Position numbers and translations under genes: made by a program. DNA of 12,564 nucleotides, taken from Candidatus Aenigmatarchaeota archaeon (GTDB lineage: Archaea > Aenigmatarchaeota > Aenigmatarchaeia > CG10238-14). Shown here one piece after another: positions 1-4,290 of the stretch. The stretch's first letter is position 1, and the number at the start of each line of letters is the position of its first letter. The DNA is taken from positions 1 through 12,564 of the forward strand of contig DAOVGP010000021.1 of the NCBI GenBank assembly GCA_030672375.1, in the 5' to 3' direction. Below the pieces are notes generated by a model. It did no database searches. It worked only from the letters and a program-made list of their open reading frames with translations, and was not told the DNA's origin.

Positions 1-1
1 A

Positions 2-976
2 TGGAGATATGAGGAAGTGAGAAAGGATAGGTTTAGAGAATTCTGGCAGTGTGATATTGATACTATTGGTTGTAGGAATATTGATGCAGATGTGGAAATG
101 TTAGCTGTAGCTGTAGAAGCTTTAGAGTCCTTAAGGTTTAAGAAATTCTGTATAAAGTTGAACAACAGGAAAATTCTTTCTGCAATAATCGATTTAGTCA
201 ATGCACCTGAAAAGAGAAAGTTTGAAGTGTTCAGAGCGATAGATAAACTCAATAAACTCGGTAAAGACACGGTCAAGAAAGAACTGAAAAAAGCTGGATT
301 AAAACCAAAACAAATCCGTGAATTGTTGGAATTGATAACGGTAGAAGGTTCACCTGATGATGTTCTAAAAAGAGGAGAGAAAATATTACAGACTGCTGTG
401 GGTATGGAAGGTTTAGTGGAATTAAAACAAATAGTTGAAATGTCGAAGGGTTATGGTTTCACTGATAAAATCGTTATAGATTTTAGTTTAGCCAGAGGAT
501 TGGATTATTATACAGGTCCTATATTTGAAGTTATCGATACTTCAGGTAAGAAAATCGGTAGTCTGGCTGGCGGAGGAAGATATGATGAATTGATAGAAGT
601 GTTTGGTGGTAGACCTACTTCAGCTACTGGTATATCTTTTGGTATCGATAGGATAGTTGAAGTGATGAAGAAGGGGAAGATGTTCAGACTACCAAAAACT
701 AAGGTCAAAGTTTTCATTGCTAACGTTAATGATGAAGTTAAGGAAGACGTAGTTAAAATAGCTCAACAATTGAGGAAGGAAGGAATTGGTTGTCAAGTGG
801 ATTTGATGAATAGAAATTTGAAAAAACAATTAGAGTTTGCCAATAATCTTGATATACCGTATACTCTGATAATAGGACCGAAAGAAGTCAAACAAGAAAG
901 ATATAAACTAAAAAACATGAAGTCTGGGAAAGAAAAGAATTTGAATCTGAACAATGTTGTTAAAGAATTAAAGTAA
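2..976 (+). CDS. hisS: Histidyl-tRNA synthetase (HisRS), 5' end cut by the window edge
   Basis: Class II aminoacyl-tRNA synthetase that charges tRNA-His with histidine in the cytoplasm. The frame is open from base 2, where the codons read WRYEEVRKDRFREFWQ, a variant of the motif 2 region usually written RYE-P-KGR-REF-Q; the first in-frame GTG (base 17) lies inside this motif and is not the start. Numbering from base 2, 324 residues are visible. The HisRS-specific RGLDYYTG motif is at 165-172, GGGRYD at 190-195 and motif 3 (ATGISFGIDR) near 208-217, followed by the anticodon-binding domain from about 235 to the end. Archaeal HisRS usually has about 420 residues, so roughly 95 are missing at the left. 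The gene converges on the next gene with a one-base gap. Its substrate tRNA is encoded about 950 bases downstream. Catalytic motifs are intact. Confidence 0.97.
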   Translation, partial: WRYEEVRKDRFREFWQCDIDTIGCRNIDADVEMLAVAVEALESLRFKKFCIKLNNRKILSAIIDLVNAPEKRKFEVFRAIDKLNKLGKDTVKKELKKAGLKPKQIRELLELITVEGSPDDVLKRGEKILQTAVGMEGLVELKQIVEMSKGYGFTDKIVIDFSLARGLDYYTGPIFEVIDTSGKKIGSLAGGGRYDELIEVFGGRPTSATGISFGIDRIVEVMKKGKMFRLPKTKVKVFIANVNDEVKEDVVKIAQQLRKEGIGCQVDLMNRNLKKQLEFANNLDIPYTLIIGPKEVKQERYKLKNMKSGKEKNLNLNNVVKELK

Positions 977-977
977 A

Positions 978-1742
978 TTATAAATTATCGTTTAAATTAT
1001 CGTTTTTAGTTTTATACAAAGGTTCTGCATATTCTAAGATTCTCATTGAATGATGTAAGAGTTTGAATGCTTCTGGATTAGAGTAGTCACCATCTCCAGT
1101 TTCTTCGAATTTAACAAAATATTCTTCGGCCTTTTCTAATGTATCAGGTGCTTCAATTTTTCCATTTAATGCTCTCTTTAACATCTGATATTTTCGACCA
1201 AATTTTTTCAATCGGGTCTCTACTTCATGCCTTAAATTCATTACTTTTACTTTGTATGACCAACTGCCTCTTGTGTCAATGTGAAAAACACGATCAGGAC
1301 CTGAACCTATAAAAATGTGTACATAACCTAAGTTTTCAGTTTGTAAACTTCTGTTTAACCTATAAGGAACGGAAAATAATGTGTGACCATTAAATCTTTT
1401 TACTATAATTTTTCCGAAAACTTCAGCATCTTTTAGATATGGAATTTTATTGATTCTTCTCTGGGAATAATCTTTTTTCCAATCTCCCAAAATTTCTTCA
1501 AATGTTTCATTGTCTTGGGGTTTTGATAAACCAGGTTTAATTTTTTGTTCGTAGAGCTCTCTTACCCACTCTCTTTGGATATTGGACTCAATATCTCCTG
1601 TTATAAATTCATCTACAGGATCAATAAACTCTTCTTCGTCAGGATTAAGCATTGAGATAGGTAGGTCTAAAATGTCTTTAAACTCATCTTTAGGGATGGG
1701 TGTGTCTTCTGCTTCAATTGGTTTTTTCTTCTTTTCTTTCAT
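978..1742 (-). CDS. Unknown protein, 254 residues
   Basis: I do not recognise the family. The first 60 or so residues are strongly charged: a Lys-rich start (MKEKKKKPIEAEDTPIP), then an acidic stretch with DEEEFIDPVDEF, probably disordered. The rest (about 60-250) reads as a folded soluble domain with strands around VFGKIIVKRFNGHTLFSVPY and GYVHIFIGSGPDRVFHID, followed by basic helices. There is no signal peptide or membrane segment. The last codons sit in a 12-bp tandem duplication (982-993 and 994-1005), giving the ending NDNLNDNL. The ATG at 1742 is supported by a TATA box ending about 30 bases upstream. The gene runs convergent to hisS and divergent from tRNA-His, so it is probably a single transcription unit. 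It is a real gene judging by length and promoter; the function is unknown. Confidence 0.8.
   Translation of the reverse strand: MKEKKKKPIEAEDTPIPKDEFKDILDLPISMLNPDEEEFIDPVDEFITGDIESNIQREWVRELYEQKIKPGLSKPQDNETFEEILGDWKKDYSQRRINKIPYLKDAEVFGKIIVKRFNGHTLFSVPYRLNRSLQTENLGYVHIFIGSGPDRVFHIDTRGSWSYKVKVMNLRHEVETRLKKFGRKYQMLKRALNGKIEAPDTLEKAEEYFVKFEETGDGDYSNPEAFKLLHHSMRILEYAEPLYKTKNDNLNDNL
982..1005. repeat. 12-bp perfect tandem duplication
   Basis: Two adjacent identical copies of AAATTATCGTTT (982-993, 994-1005) encode the NDNL-NDNL ending of the minus-strand unknown protein. The copy number keeps the frame, so the duplication only lengthens the C-terminus. The T-run at 1003-1007 on the plus strand could also help end hisS transcription, but I cannot show that. 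Confidence 0.9.
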
Positions 1743-1770
1743 GTAATCGTTTTTATTCAGTTAGATTACC

Positions 1771-1785
1771 TATTTATAAAAATTT
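1771..1785 (-). promoter_or_regulatory. TATA box for the 254-residue unknown gene
   Basis: Read on the minus strand this is AAATTTTTATAAATA, with an A-rich stretch just upstream where the TFB recognition element would lie. Its centre is about 33 bases before the ATG at 1742, predicting a start of transcription near 1748-1750 and a leader of only a few bases. Confidence 0.6.
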
Positions 1786-1894
1786 CTATTATTTATTTAC
1801 TATTTTTAAGTAACAATTGATAATTGTCTAAAAACTAAATTTTAAAGCTGATTTGACAATATAAATTGCCTCATTAATAAGTTTATCAAGAATA

Positions 1895-1907
1895 AATTCT
1901 TATATTA
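1895..1907 (+). promoter_or_regulatory. TATA box for tRNA-His
   Basis: AATTCTTATATTA is centred about 27 bases upstream of the first tRNA base (G-1 at 1929), the usual archaeal distance, so transcription should start at or just before the tRNA 5' end. Confidence 0.6.
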
Positions 1908-1928
1908 GAAAGAAAGGGTTAAACTTAT

Positions 1929-2017
1929 GGCCGGAGTGGCGTAACCTGGTTAGCGTACAGGCCTGTGGATCTCAGAGCAGAAAGCCTATGGTTCGGGTTC
2001 AAATCCCGACTTCGGCC
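1929..2017 (+). tRNA. tRNA-His (anticodon GTG) with a 14-nt intron
   Basis: The acceptor stem GCCGGAG (1930-1936) pairs with CTTCGGC (2010-2016) with one G-U. The T arm is TCGGG-TTCAAAT-CCCGA (1993-2009) and the anticodon GTG is at 1965-1967. The histidine identity pair is encoded: G-1 at 1929 opposite C73 at 2017. No CCA is encoded. The variable loop is four bases. The D stem (1939-1942 with 1953-1956) has two G-U pairs, and position 27-43 is a C-A mismatch. A 14-nt intron sits between positions 37 and 38. The last 16 bases of the tRNA are part of a 43-bp direct repeat, so this gene is a likely integration target. Confidence 0.96.
1969..1982 (+). other. 14-nt archaeal tRNA intron at position 37/38 (canonical BHB)
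   Basis: CTGT (1963-1966) pairs with GCAG (1977-1980), giving the central four-base helix. The 3-nt bulges are GGA (1967-1969) and AAA (1981-1983); cutting after the second base of each bulge releases exactly 14 nt and restores the anticodon loop CTGTGGA. On the exon side GGC (1960-1962) pairs with GCC (1984-1986). The intron-side helix is minimal, perhaps two pairs (TC with GA) closing a 3-nt loop. This is the substrate form of the archaeal splicing endonuclease. Confidence 0.88.
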
Positions 2018-2044
2018 TACTTTTGATGTTTAGAACAAAAATCT
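2002..2044 (+). repeat. 43-bp direct repeat, left copy (attL-like, in tRNA-His)
   Basis: Identical base for base to 2881-2923; the match continues with two mismatches for about ten more bases. It covers the last 16 bases of tRNA-His (part of the T loop, the T-stem 3' strand, acceptor 3' strand and C73) and 27 bases of downstream flank. The bases to the left differ (A at 2001, T at 2880), so the match has a sharp left edge. Confidence 0.93.
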
Positions 2045-2054
2045 ATCTGATTCT
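2032..2054 (+). repeat. Dispersed repeat, copy A
   Basis: Copy A of a dispersed family with core AACAAAAATCTATCTGATT. It lies directly downstream of tRNA-His, inside the 43-bp direct repeat. Other copies are at 2811-2845 (inverted), 2911-2933, 3228-3257 and 3577-3612. Confidence 0.7.
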
Positions 2055-2177
2055 GGATCTATCGAGAAAAAAATAAGCTTATTATAGTTAACTACCAATT
2101 TATTTGAAAGCAAGAGTTAGTTTATTACAAATGTAAATTTGCAGTTCTAATTCTTTGTAACCAATAAAGTGTATTCA

Positions 2178-2318
2178 ATGTGTAGTTCGACCGTGAAATG
2201 TGGTTTTTGTAAACAATTAGTTAAATCAACCAATTCTAGTTTTGTCAAAGGTTATGGTACTGTACACAAATCATGTTATGATACTATAAAAGGTAAAAAG
2301 AGTTACTCTGATAGATAA
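2178..2318 (+). CDS. 46-residue Cys/His mini-protein, putative zinc finger
   Basis: Starts with ATG at 2178 and ends with TAA at 2316-2318. Residues C8 and C11 form a C-x2-C knuckle (KCGFC) and H30 and C33 a second H-x2-C pair (VHKSC), with 18 residues between the pairs; together they could hold one zinc ion in a treble-clef or LIM-like arrangement. The C-terminus is basic (KGKKSYSDR), which would suit nucleic-acid binding. I do not recognise the family. The stop lies 25 bases before the cold-shock start, so the two are probably co-transcribed. No convincing Shine-Dalgarno or TATA box is visible before it. The ordered Cys/His spacing makes a chance ORF unlikely, but the length keeps confidence moderate. 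Confidence 0.55.
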   Translation: MCSSTVKCGFCKQLVKSTNSSFVKGYGTVHKSCYDTIKGKKSYSDR

Positions 2319-2329
2319 TTTAAAAGTAG

Positions 2330-2346
2330 AAGGAGGTGATAATTTG
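2330..2346 (+). promoter_or_regulatory. Full-length Shine-Dalgarno site and TTG start of the cold-shock gene
   Basis: AAGGAGGTGAT (2330-2340) is complementary over 11 bases without mismatch to the 3' tail of the 16S rRNA in this same window (ATCACCTCCTT, 6357-6367). The AGGAGG core ends 7 bases before the TTG at 2344-2346. This decides the TTG as start; there is no ATG in a better position. Confidence 0.9.
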
Positions 2347-2625
2347 AAGGGAACAGTAAAGTGGTTTAATTCCAGTAAGGGTTTTGGATTCATAGAACGA
2401 GAAGGGGGAAAAGACGTTTACGTCCATCAATCGGCTTTGGCAGAAGGGACTGAATTAAATGAAGGTGATAAAGTCGAATTTGAAATTGAAGAGTCAGACA
2501 GAGGACCAAAAGCAAAAAACGTTAAGAAATTAGAAGAAGAAAAATCTGAAGTGGCCGAGACAACGGAAGAAGAAACAAAGGAAGAAGAAACAAAAGAAGA
2601 AGAAACAAAAGAAGAGTCTGAGTGA
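2344..2625 (+). CDS. Cold-shock domain protein with acidic tail
   Basis: Single-stranded RNA/DNA-binding cold-shock protein, 93 residues from a TTG start. Residues 1-64 are a complete cold-shock domain: MKGTVKWFNSSKGFGFIE contains RNP1 (KGFGFIE, about 12-18) and the aromatic residues W8, F14 and F16, and DVYVHQSAL is RNP2 (about 24-32). Typical bacterial CspA ends near residue 67-70; here an added tail of about 28 residues rich in Glu and Thr follows (EETKEEETKEE), built on a 15-bp tandem repeat. Acidic tails of this kind can modulate nucleic-acid binding, but that is inference. Cold-shock domain proteins are common in bacteria and patchy in archaea. The strong Shine-Dalgarno site and the location inside a tRNA-bounded segment suggest acquisition by transfer. 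It is probably co-transcribed with the 46-residue ORF upstream. Confidence 0.95.
   Translation: MKGTVKWFNSSKGFGFIEREGGKDVYVHQSALAEGTELNEGDKVEFEIEESDRGPKAKNVKKLEEEKSEVAETTEEETKEEETKEEETKEESE
2566..2610 (+). repeat. 15-bp tandem repeat, three copies, coding for the acidic tail
   Basis: GAAGAAGAAACAAAR is repeated at 2566-2580, 2581-2595 and 2596-2610, with only the last base of the first copy different. Each unit encodes EEETK, so copy-number change would lengthen or shorten the tail in frame. Confidence 0.92.
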
Positions 2626-2659
2626 TTATTCTCTCCTTCTTCTAATATTTGCCAATAAA

Positions 2660-2792
2660 GTATCTTTATTGAGCGGGATTAGTATTAGATATTCCAATTG
2701 GTGTTGCGATTGGTAATATAGGGTCTGGTTTAGCCTTAGGCTTGCCAATTGGGCTTGTTTTGGAAATTGTAACAGGCAGAAAAAAAGATTAA
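2660..2792 (+). pseudogene. Broken glycine-rich membrane peptide gene
   Basis: The frame ending at TAA 2790-2792 reads LDIPIGVAIGNIGSGL then ALGLPIGLVLEIVTGRKKD, a Gly-every-four-residues (glycine-zipper) membrane segment with a basic end. It has no ATG, GTG or TTG start: the same frame is closed by TGA at 2670. One base out of register, 2660-2680 reads VSLLSGI, which would continue the same hydrophobic pattern, so a single-base indel near 2681 probably broke the gene. The true start is also lost. Small glycine-zipper peptides of this look are often annotated as hypothetical; I cannot give a function. It lies directly after the cold-shock gene. Confidence 0.4.
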
Positions 2793-2810
2793 ACTGAAAA
2801 AGAAAAAGTG

Positions 2811-2845
2811 AATCAACCCAAGAATCAGATAGATTTTTGTTCCTA
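2811..2845 (-). repeat. Dispersed repeat, copy E (inverted)
   Basis: On the minus strand this reads TAGGAACAAAAATCTATCTG followed by ATTCTTGGGTTGATT. It holds the full family core and shares the GGG(A)TTGATT extension with copies C and D. It faces copy B (2911-2933), so the two form a 23-nt inverted pair about 65 bases apart. Confidence 0.7.
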
Positions 2846-2880
2846 ATAGAAAAGCCTACAAAAATGAACCACTTTGACCT

Positions 2881-2923
2881 AATCCCGACTTCGGCCTACT
2901 TTTGATGTTTAGAACAAAAATCT
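2881..2923 (+). repeat. 43-bp direct repeat, right copy (attR-like tRNA-His fragment)
   Basis: Exact copy of 2002-2044. The first 16 bases are the 3' end of tRNA-His (part of T loop, T stem, acceptor, C73) without any preceding tRNA sequence, so this is not a functional tRNA. Bases 2880 and earlier show no similarity to tRNA-His. Confidence 0.93.
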
Positions 2924-2933
2924 GTCTGATCCT
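2911..2933 (+). repeat. Dispersed repeat, copy B
   Basis: Core AACAAAAATCTGTCTGAT, two substitutions from copy A. It forms the right half of the 43-bp direct repeat and continues a few bases past it. Confidence 0.68.
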
Positions 2934-2973
2934 GAGTTATTTAAAAGCGTTTTAAGTTTATTTTTTGTAAATA

Positions 2974-3224
2974 TTGATAATGATACTAAGAAAAGATTGG
3001 AAAAAATTCGTTGTTTTCGGGTTAAGTATTTTTTTATGGGTAGTGTCTCTTTGGCAGTTGGAATTGGTGGTAATTTGGTTGAAGTATGGGAAAACCACTT
3101 TTGAATATCCGTTTTTACTCTGGAAACTAACTTATGGATCGCAAGAGATATTTGGTACACCATGAACGGTATAAGCCTACTCATTCCTTTCATTTATATC
3201 CTTACTGAAAGAAAATCAAGATAA
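2974..3224 (+). pseudogene. Broken small membrane-protein gene (frameshift and internal TGA)
   Basis: Two frames must be joined to give a sensible protein. The frame of 2974 starts MIMILRKDWKKFVVFGLSIF, a basic start plus the beginning of a membrane helix. At the T-run 3029-3035 the good reading moves to the frame containing MGSVSLAVGIGGNLVEVWENHF, which then meets TGA at 3105-3107 and continues as ISVFTLETNLWIARDIWYTM and NGISLLIPFIYILTERKSR to TAA at 3222-3224. The TGA stands where a Trp codon (TGG) would fit. Joined, this is about 83 residues with two membrane helices and a basic end. The alternative is an intact 63-residue frame (2974-3165), but its second half is less protein-like. The family is not recognised. 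Confidence 0.45.
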
Positions 3225-3227
3225 ATG

Positions 3228-3257
3228 AGAATAAATCTATCTGATTAGGGATTGATT
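3228..3257 (+). repeat. Dispersed repeat, copy C
   Basis: AGAATAAATCTATCTGATT followed by AGGGATTGATT. It begins four bases after the stop of the broken membrane-protein gene and shares the GGGATTGATT extension with copies D and E. Confidence 0.62.
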
Positions 3258-3296
3258 AGTGAATATTAATAGGATTTAAATTTTCTTTTTCGATAC

Positions 3297-3306
3297 GTTT
3301 ATAAAC
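3297..3306 (+). promoter_or_regulatory. TATA box of the CxxC mini-protein gene
   Basis: GTTTATAAAC, a perfect palindrome, predicts a transcription start near 3328, leaving a leader of about 20 bases that holds the AGGAGG Shine-Dalgarno site at 3335-3340. Unlike most other genes here this one has a leader. Confidence 0.55.
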
Positions 3307-3347
3307 TTATAACTTGTATAATTCTAAATTAATTAGGAGGAAAATAA

Positions 3348-3518
3348 ATGCCCTTTGAAAGAGGAAGAAGAAGAAGAAACTTTGGTTTCAATAGAGAGAT
3401 GCACAAGGCAACTTGTGCTGACTGTGGTCAAGAATGTGAAGTTCCCTTCAAACCACAAGAAGGTAGACCAGTCTACTGTAAAGAATGCTATCAAAAGCAT
3501 AAACCGAAGAGATTCTAA
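3348..3518 (+). CDS. CxxC-x17-CxxC zinc-binding mini-protein, 56 residues
   Basis: ATG at 3348 is preceded by AGGAGG (3335-3340) with a 7-base spacer; stop TAA at 3516-3518. After an Arg-rich start (MPFERGRRRRNF) come C23 and C26 (TCADC), then exactly 17 residues containing CEVPFKPQEGRPVYC, then C44 and C47, then a basic end (QKHKPKRF). This matches the small CxxC-x17-CxxC domain seen in many DPANN archaea and candidate-phyla bacteria, which is expected to bind zinc; its cellular role is not established. The basic termini suggest RNA or DNA contact (inference). It is a stand-alone gene flanked by dispersed-repeat copies C and D. The reading frame shifted by one base is a false ORF over the same interval. 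Confidence 0.93.
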   Translation: MPFERGRRRRNFGFNREMHKATCADCGQECEVPFKPQEGRPVYCKECYQKHKPKRF

Positions 3519-3553
3519 TCCTAGATTAAGTTTTTGATTAGTATTTTAGGATT
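3517..3553 (+). terminator. Possible 3' stem of the CxxC gene
   Basis: AATCCTA (3517-3523, overlapping the stop codon) can pair with TAGGATT (3547-3553), and TTTT follows at 3557-3560. The loop of 23 bases is long, so this is only a weak terminator candidate. Confidence 0.25.
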
Positions 3554-3566
3554 TAATTTTAGCTAG

Positions 3567-3612
3567 AGATTTTTCTAGGACAAAAATCTATTTGATTCTT
3601 TTGGGATTGATT
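3567..3612 (+). repeat. Dispersed repeat, copy D, with an 8-bp hairpin
   Basis: The repeat proper (3577-3612) reads AGGACAAAAATCTATTTGAT then TCTTTTGGGATTGATT. Its AAAAATCT (3582-3589) pairs with AGATTTTT (3567-3574) around a 7-base loop, a hairpin that the other copies lack in this form. It lies between the convergent CxxC gene and phnN, where a terminator is expected. Confidence 0.62.
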
Positions 3613-3630
3613 TCGACCTTTAATAATTTA

Positions 3631-4206
3631 TTAAAATATCGATTCTTCCATTAAAAATTCTACAAATTTTCTACCTGTTATCTCTATATCTCTAGTGTTA
3701 TCAATACGTTTTAAAATGAGATAATCAATATCTTTGAACATATTTGCTCGTTCCAATCTTTCTTTTATTTTATCTTCATTTCTATTCTTCAACCTTTGTT
3801 TAACTACTCCTGGGTTTGCCTCTACATATATCACGCGAAAATCTGGATATAGTTTTGGATATAGTTTTTGAGATTCAATTTGTACCAAATATTCTCTTGA
3901 GGAATTTATGACAACACTAATTCCATTAGAAAGTAAAAATTCAATTTCTTCCCCTATTCCATAATAATTACCATAACTTTCCCAATACATGGCAAACTTA
4001 TTTTCTTTAATCAAATTTTGAAATTCATCTTTACTTAACGGTATATGATCCTCTCTAGTTGGTTCCTTGTGTCTTGTAATATACCTTCTAGGAAAAATAA
4101 TTGGATATTTACCTTGTAAATATTCTTTAGCATAGTGTATCAAAGAATCTTTACCTGACCCTGAAGGACCAACTACAACAAAAAGCTTTCCTCTGTACAT
4201 TGACAT
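3631..4206 (-). CDS. phnN: Ribose 1,5-bisphosphate phosphokinase (PhnN-type)
   Basis: Converts ribose 1,5-bisphosphate plus ATP to PRPP, in the cytoplasm. The 191-residue product has the Walker A loop GPSGSGKDSL (13-22) and then PhnN-type blocks in order: RYITR (41-45), EDHIPLS (52-58), YYGIGEEIE (81-89) and NSSREYL (101-107). These follow bacterial PhnN (GPSGSGKDSL, RYITR, NHIALS, YYGVGVEID, NGSRAHL) far better than guanylate kinase, the sister family. Length is normal. Two starts are possible: ATG at 4206 or ATG at 4200 (MYRGKLF); the TATA box at 4221-4230 predicts transcription starting near 4200, so either would be leaderless. No other phosphonate genes are nearby, so the role is more likely PRPP supply or salvage of ribose phosphates than phosphonate breakdown. 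Confidence 0.85.
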   Translation of the reverse strand: MSMYRGKLFVVVGPSGSGKDSLIHYAKEYLQGKYPIIFPRRYITRHKEPTREDHIPLSKDEFQNLIKENKFAMYWESYGNYYGIGEEIEFLLSNGISVVINSSREYLVQIESQKLYPKLYPDFRVIYVEANPGVVKQRLKNRNEDKIKERLERANMFKDIDYLILKRIDNTRDIEITGRKFVEFLMEESIF

Positions 4207-4220
4207 ATAATTGATTGTTA

Positions 4221-4231
4221 TTTTTATAAGG
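4221..4231 (-). promoter_or_regulatory. TATA box of phnN
   Basis: CCTTATAAAAA on the minus strand, centred 20 bases before the ATG at 4206 and 26 before the ATG at 4200. The spacing slightly favours the inner ATG. Confidence 0.55.
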
Positions 4232-4290
4232 AGTTAGTATAAGATGATTTTTTCTAATGTTATTACAATTTAGTGGCTACAATATAGAAA

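Larger units (their letters stand above)
2002..2923 (+). mobile_element. Putative tRNA-His-integrated mini-element or remnant
   Basis: The interval is bounded by a perfect 43-bp direct repeat (2002-2044 and 2881-2923) whose left copy is the end of an intact tRNA-His and whose right copy is only the tRNA 3' fragment plus flank. That is the layout left by archaeal tyrosine-recombinase integration into a tRNA gene, with the intact tRNA kept on one side. The repeat-to-repeat period is 879 bp. Inside are a 46-residue Cys/His ORF, a cold-shock gene, and a broken glycine-rich peptide; there is no integrase. Alternatives are an unequal duplication of the tRNA end, or a deletion remnant of a larger element. 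Confidence 0.42.

Noticed and set aside
17..19. GTG at base 17 as the start of hisS
   Set aside because: Conserved HisRS motif residues RYEE are encoded just before it and the frame is open to the window edge.
2020..2060. C/D-box guide RNA in repeat copy A (TTGATGT followed by CTGA)
   Set aside because: The C box is imperfect, a second box pair is missing, and the other repeat copies lack the TTGATGT part.
2881..2923. A second tRNA gene
   Set aside because: Only the tRNA 3' end is present, with no D arm, anticodon arm or 5' acceptor strand before it.
3105..3107. TGA read as Trp or selenocysteine
   Set aside because: TGA is the plain stop of the cold-shock, sua5, exchanger and ATPase genes here, and the same gene also has a frameshift, so decay explains it better.
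2909..3193. A 94-codon minus-strand ORF
   Set aside because: It is antisense to the broken membrane-protein gene and runs into the tRNA-fragment repeat; no promoter or ribosome site precedes it.
3355..3537. A 60-codon plus-strand ORF overlapping the CxxC gene
   Set aside because: It is one frame off the CxxC mini-protein, which has the Shine-Dalgarno site, the ATG and the ordered cysteines.
2032..3612. CRISPR array
   Set aside because: The repeat copies are irregularly spaced (hundreds of bases), differ in sequence, one is inverted, and genes lie between them.
2032..3612. True integron with attC sites
   Set aside because: The repeats lack the paired R/L boxes and long palindromes of attC, and no integrase is visible; only the cassette-like layout is similar.
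3631..4206. Guanylate kinase
   Set aside because: The blocks RYITR, DHI, YYGIG-EIE and N-SR follow PhnN in order and spacing.
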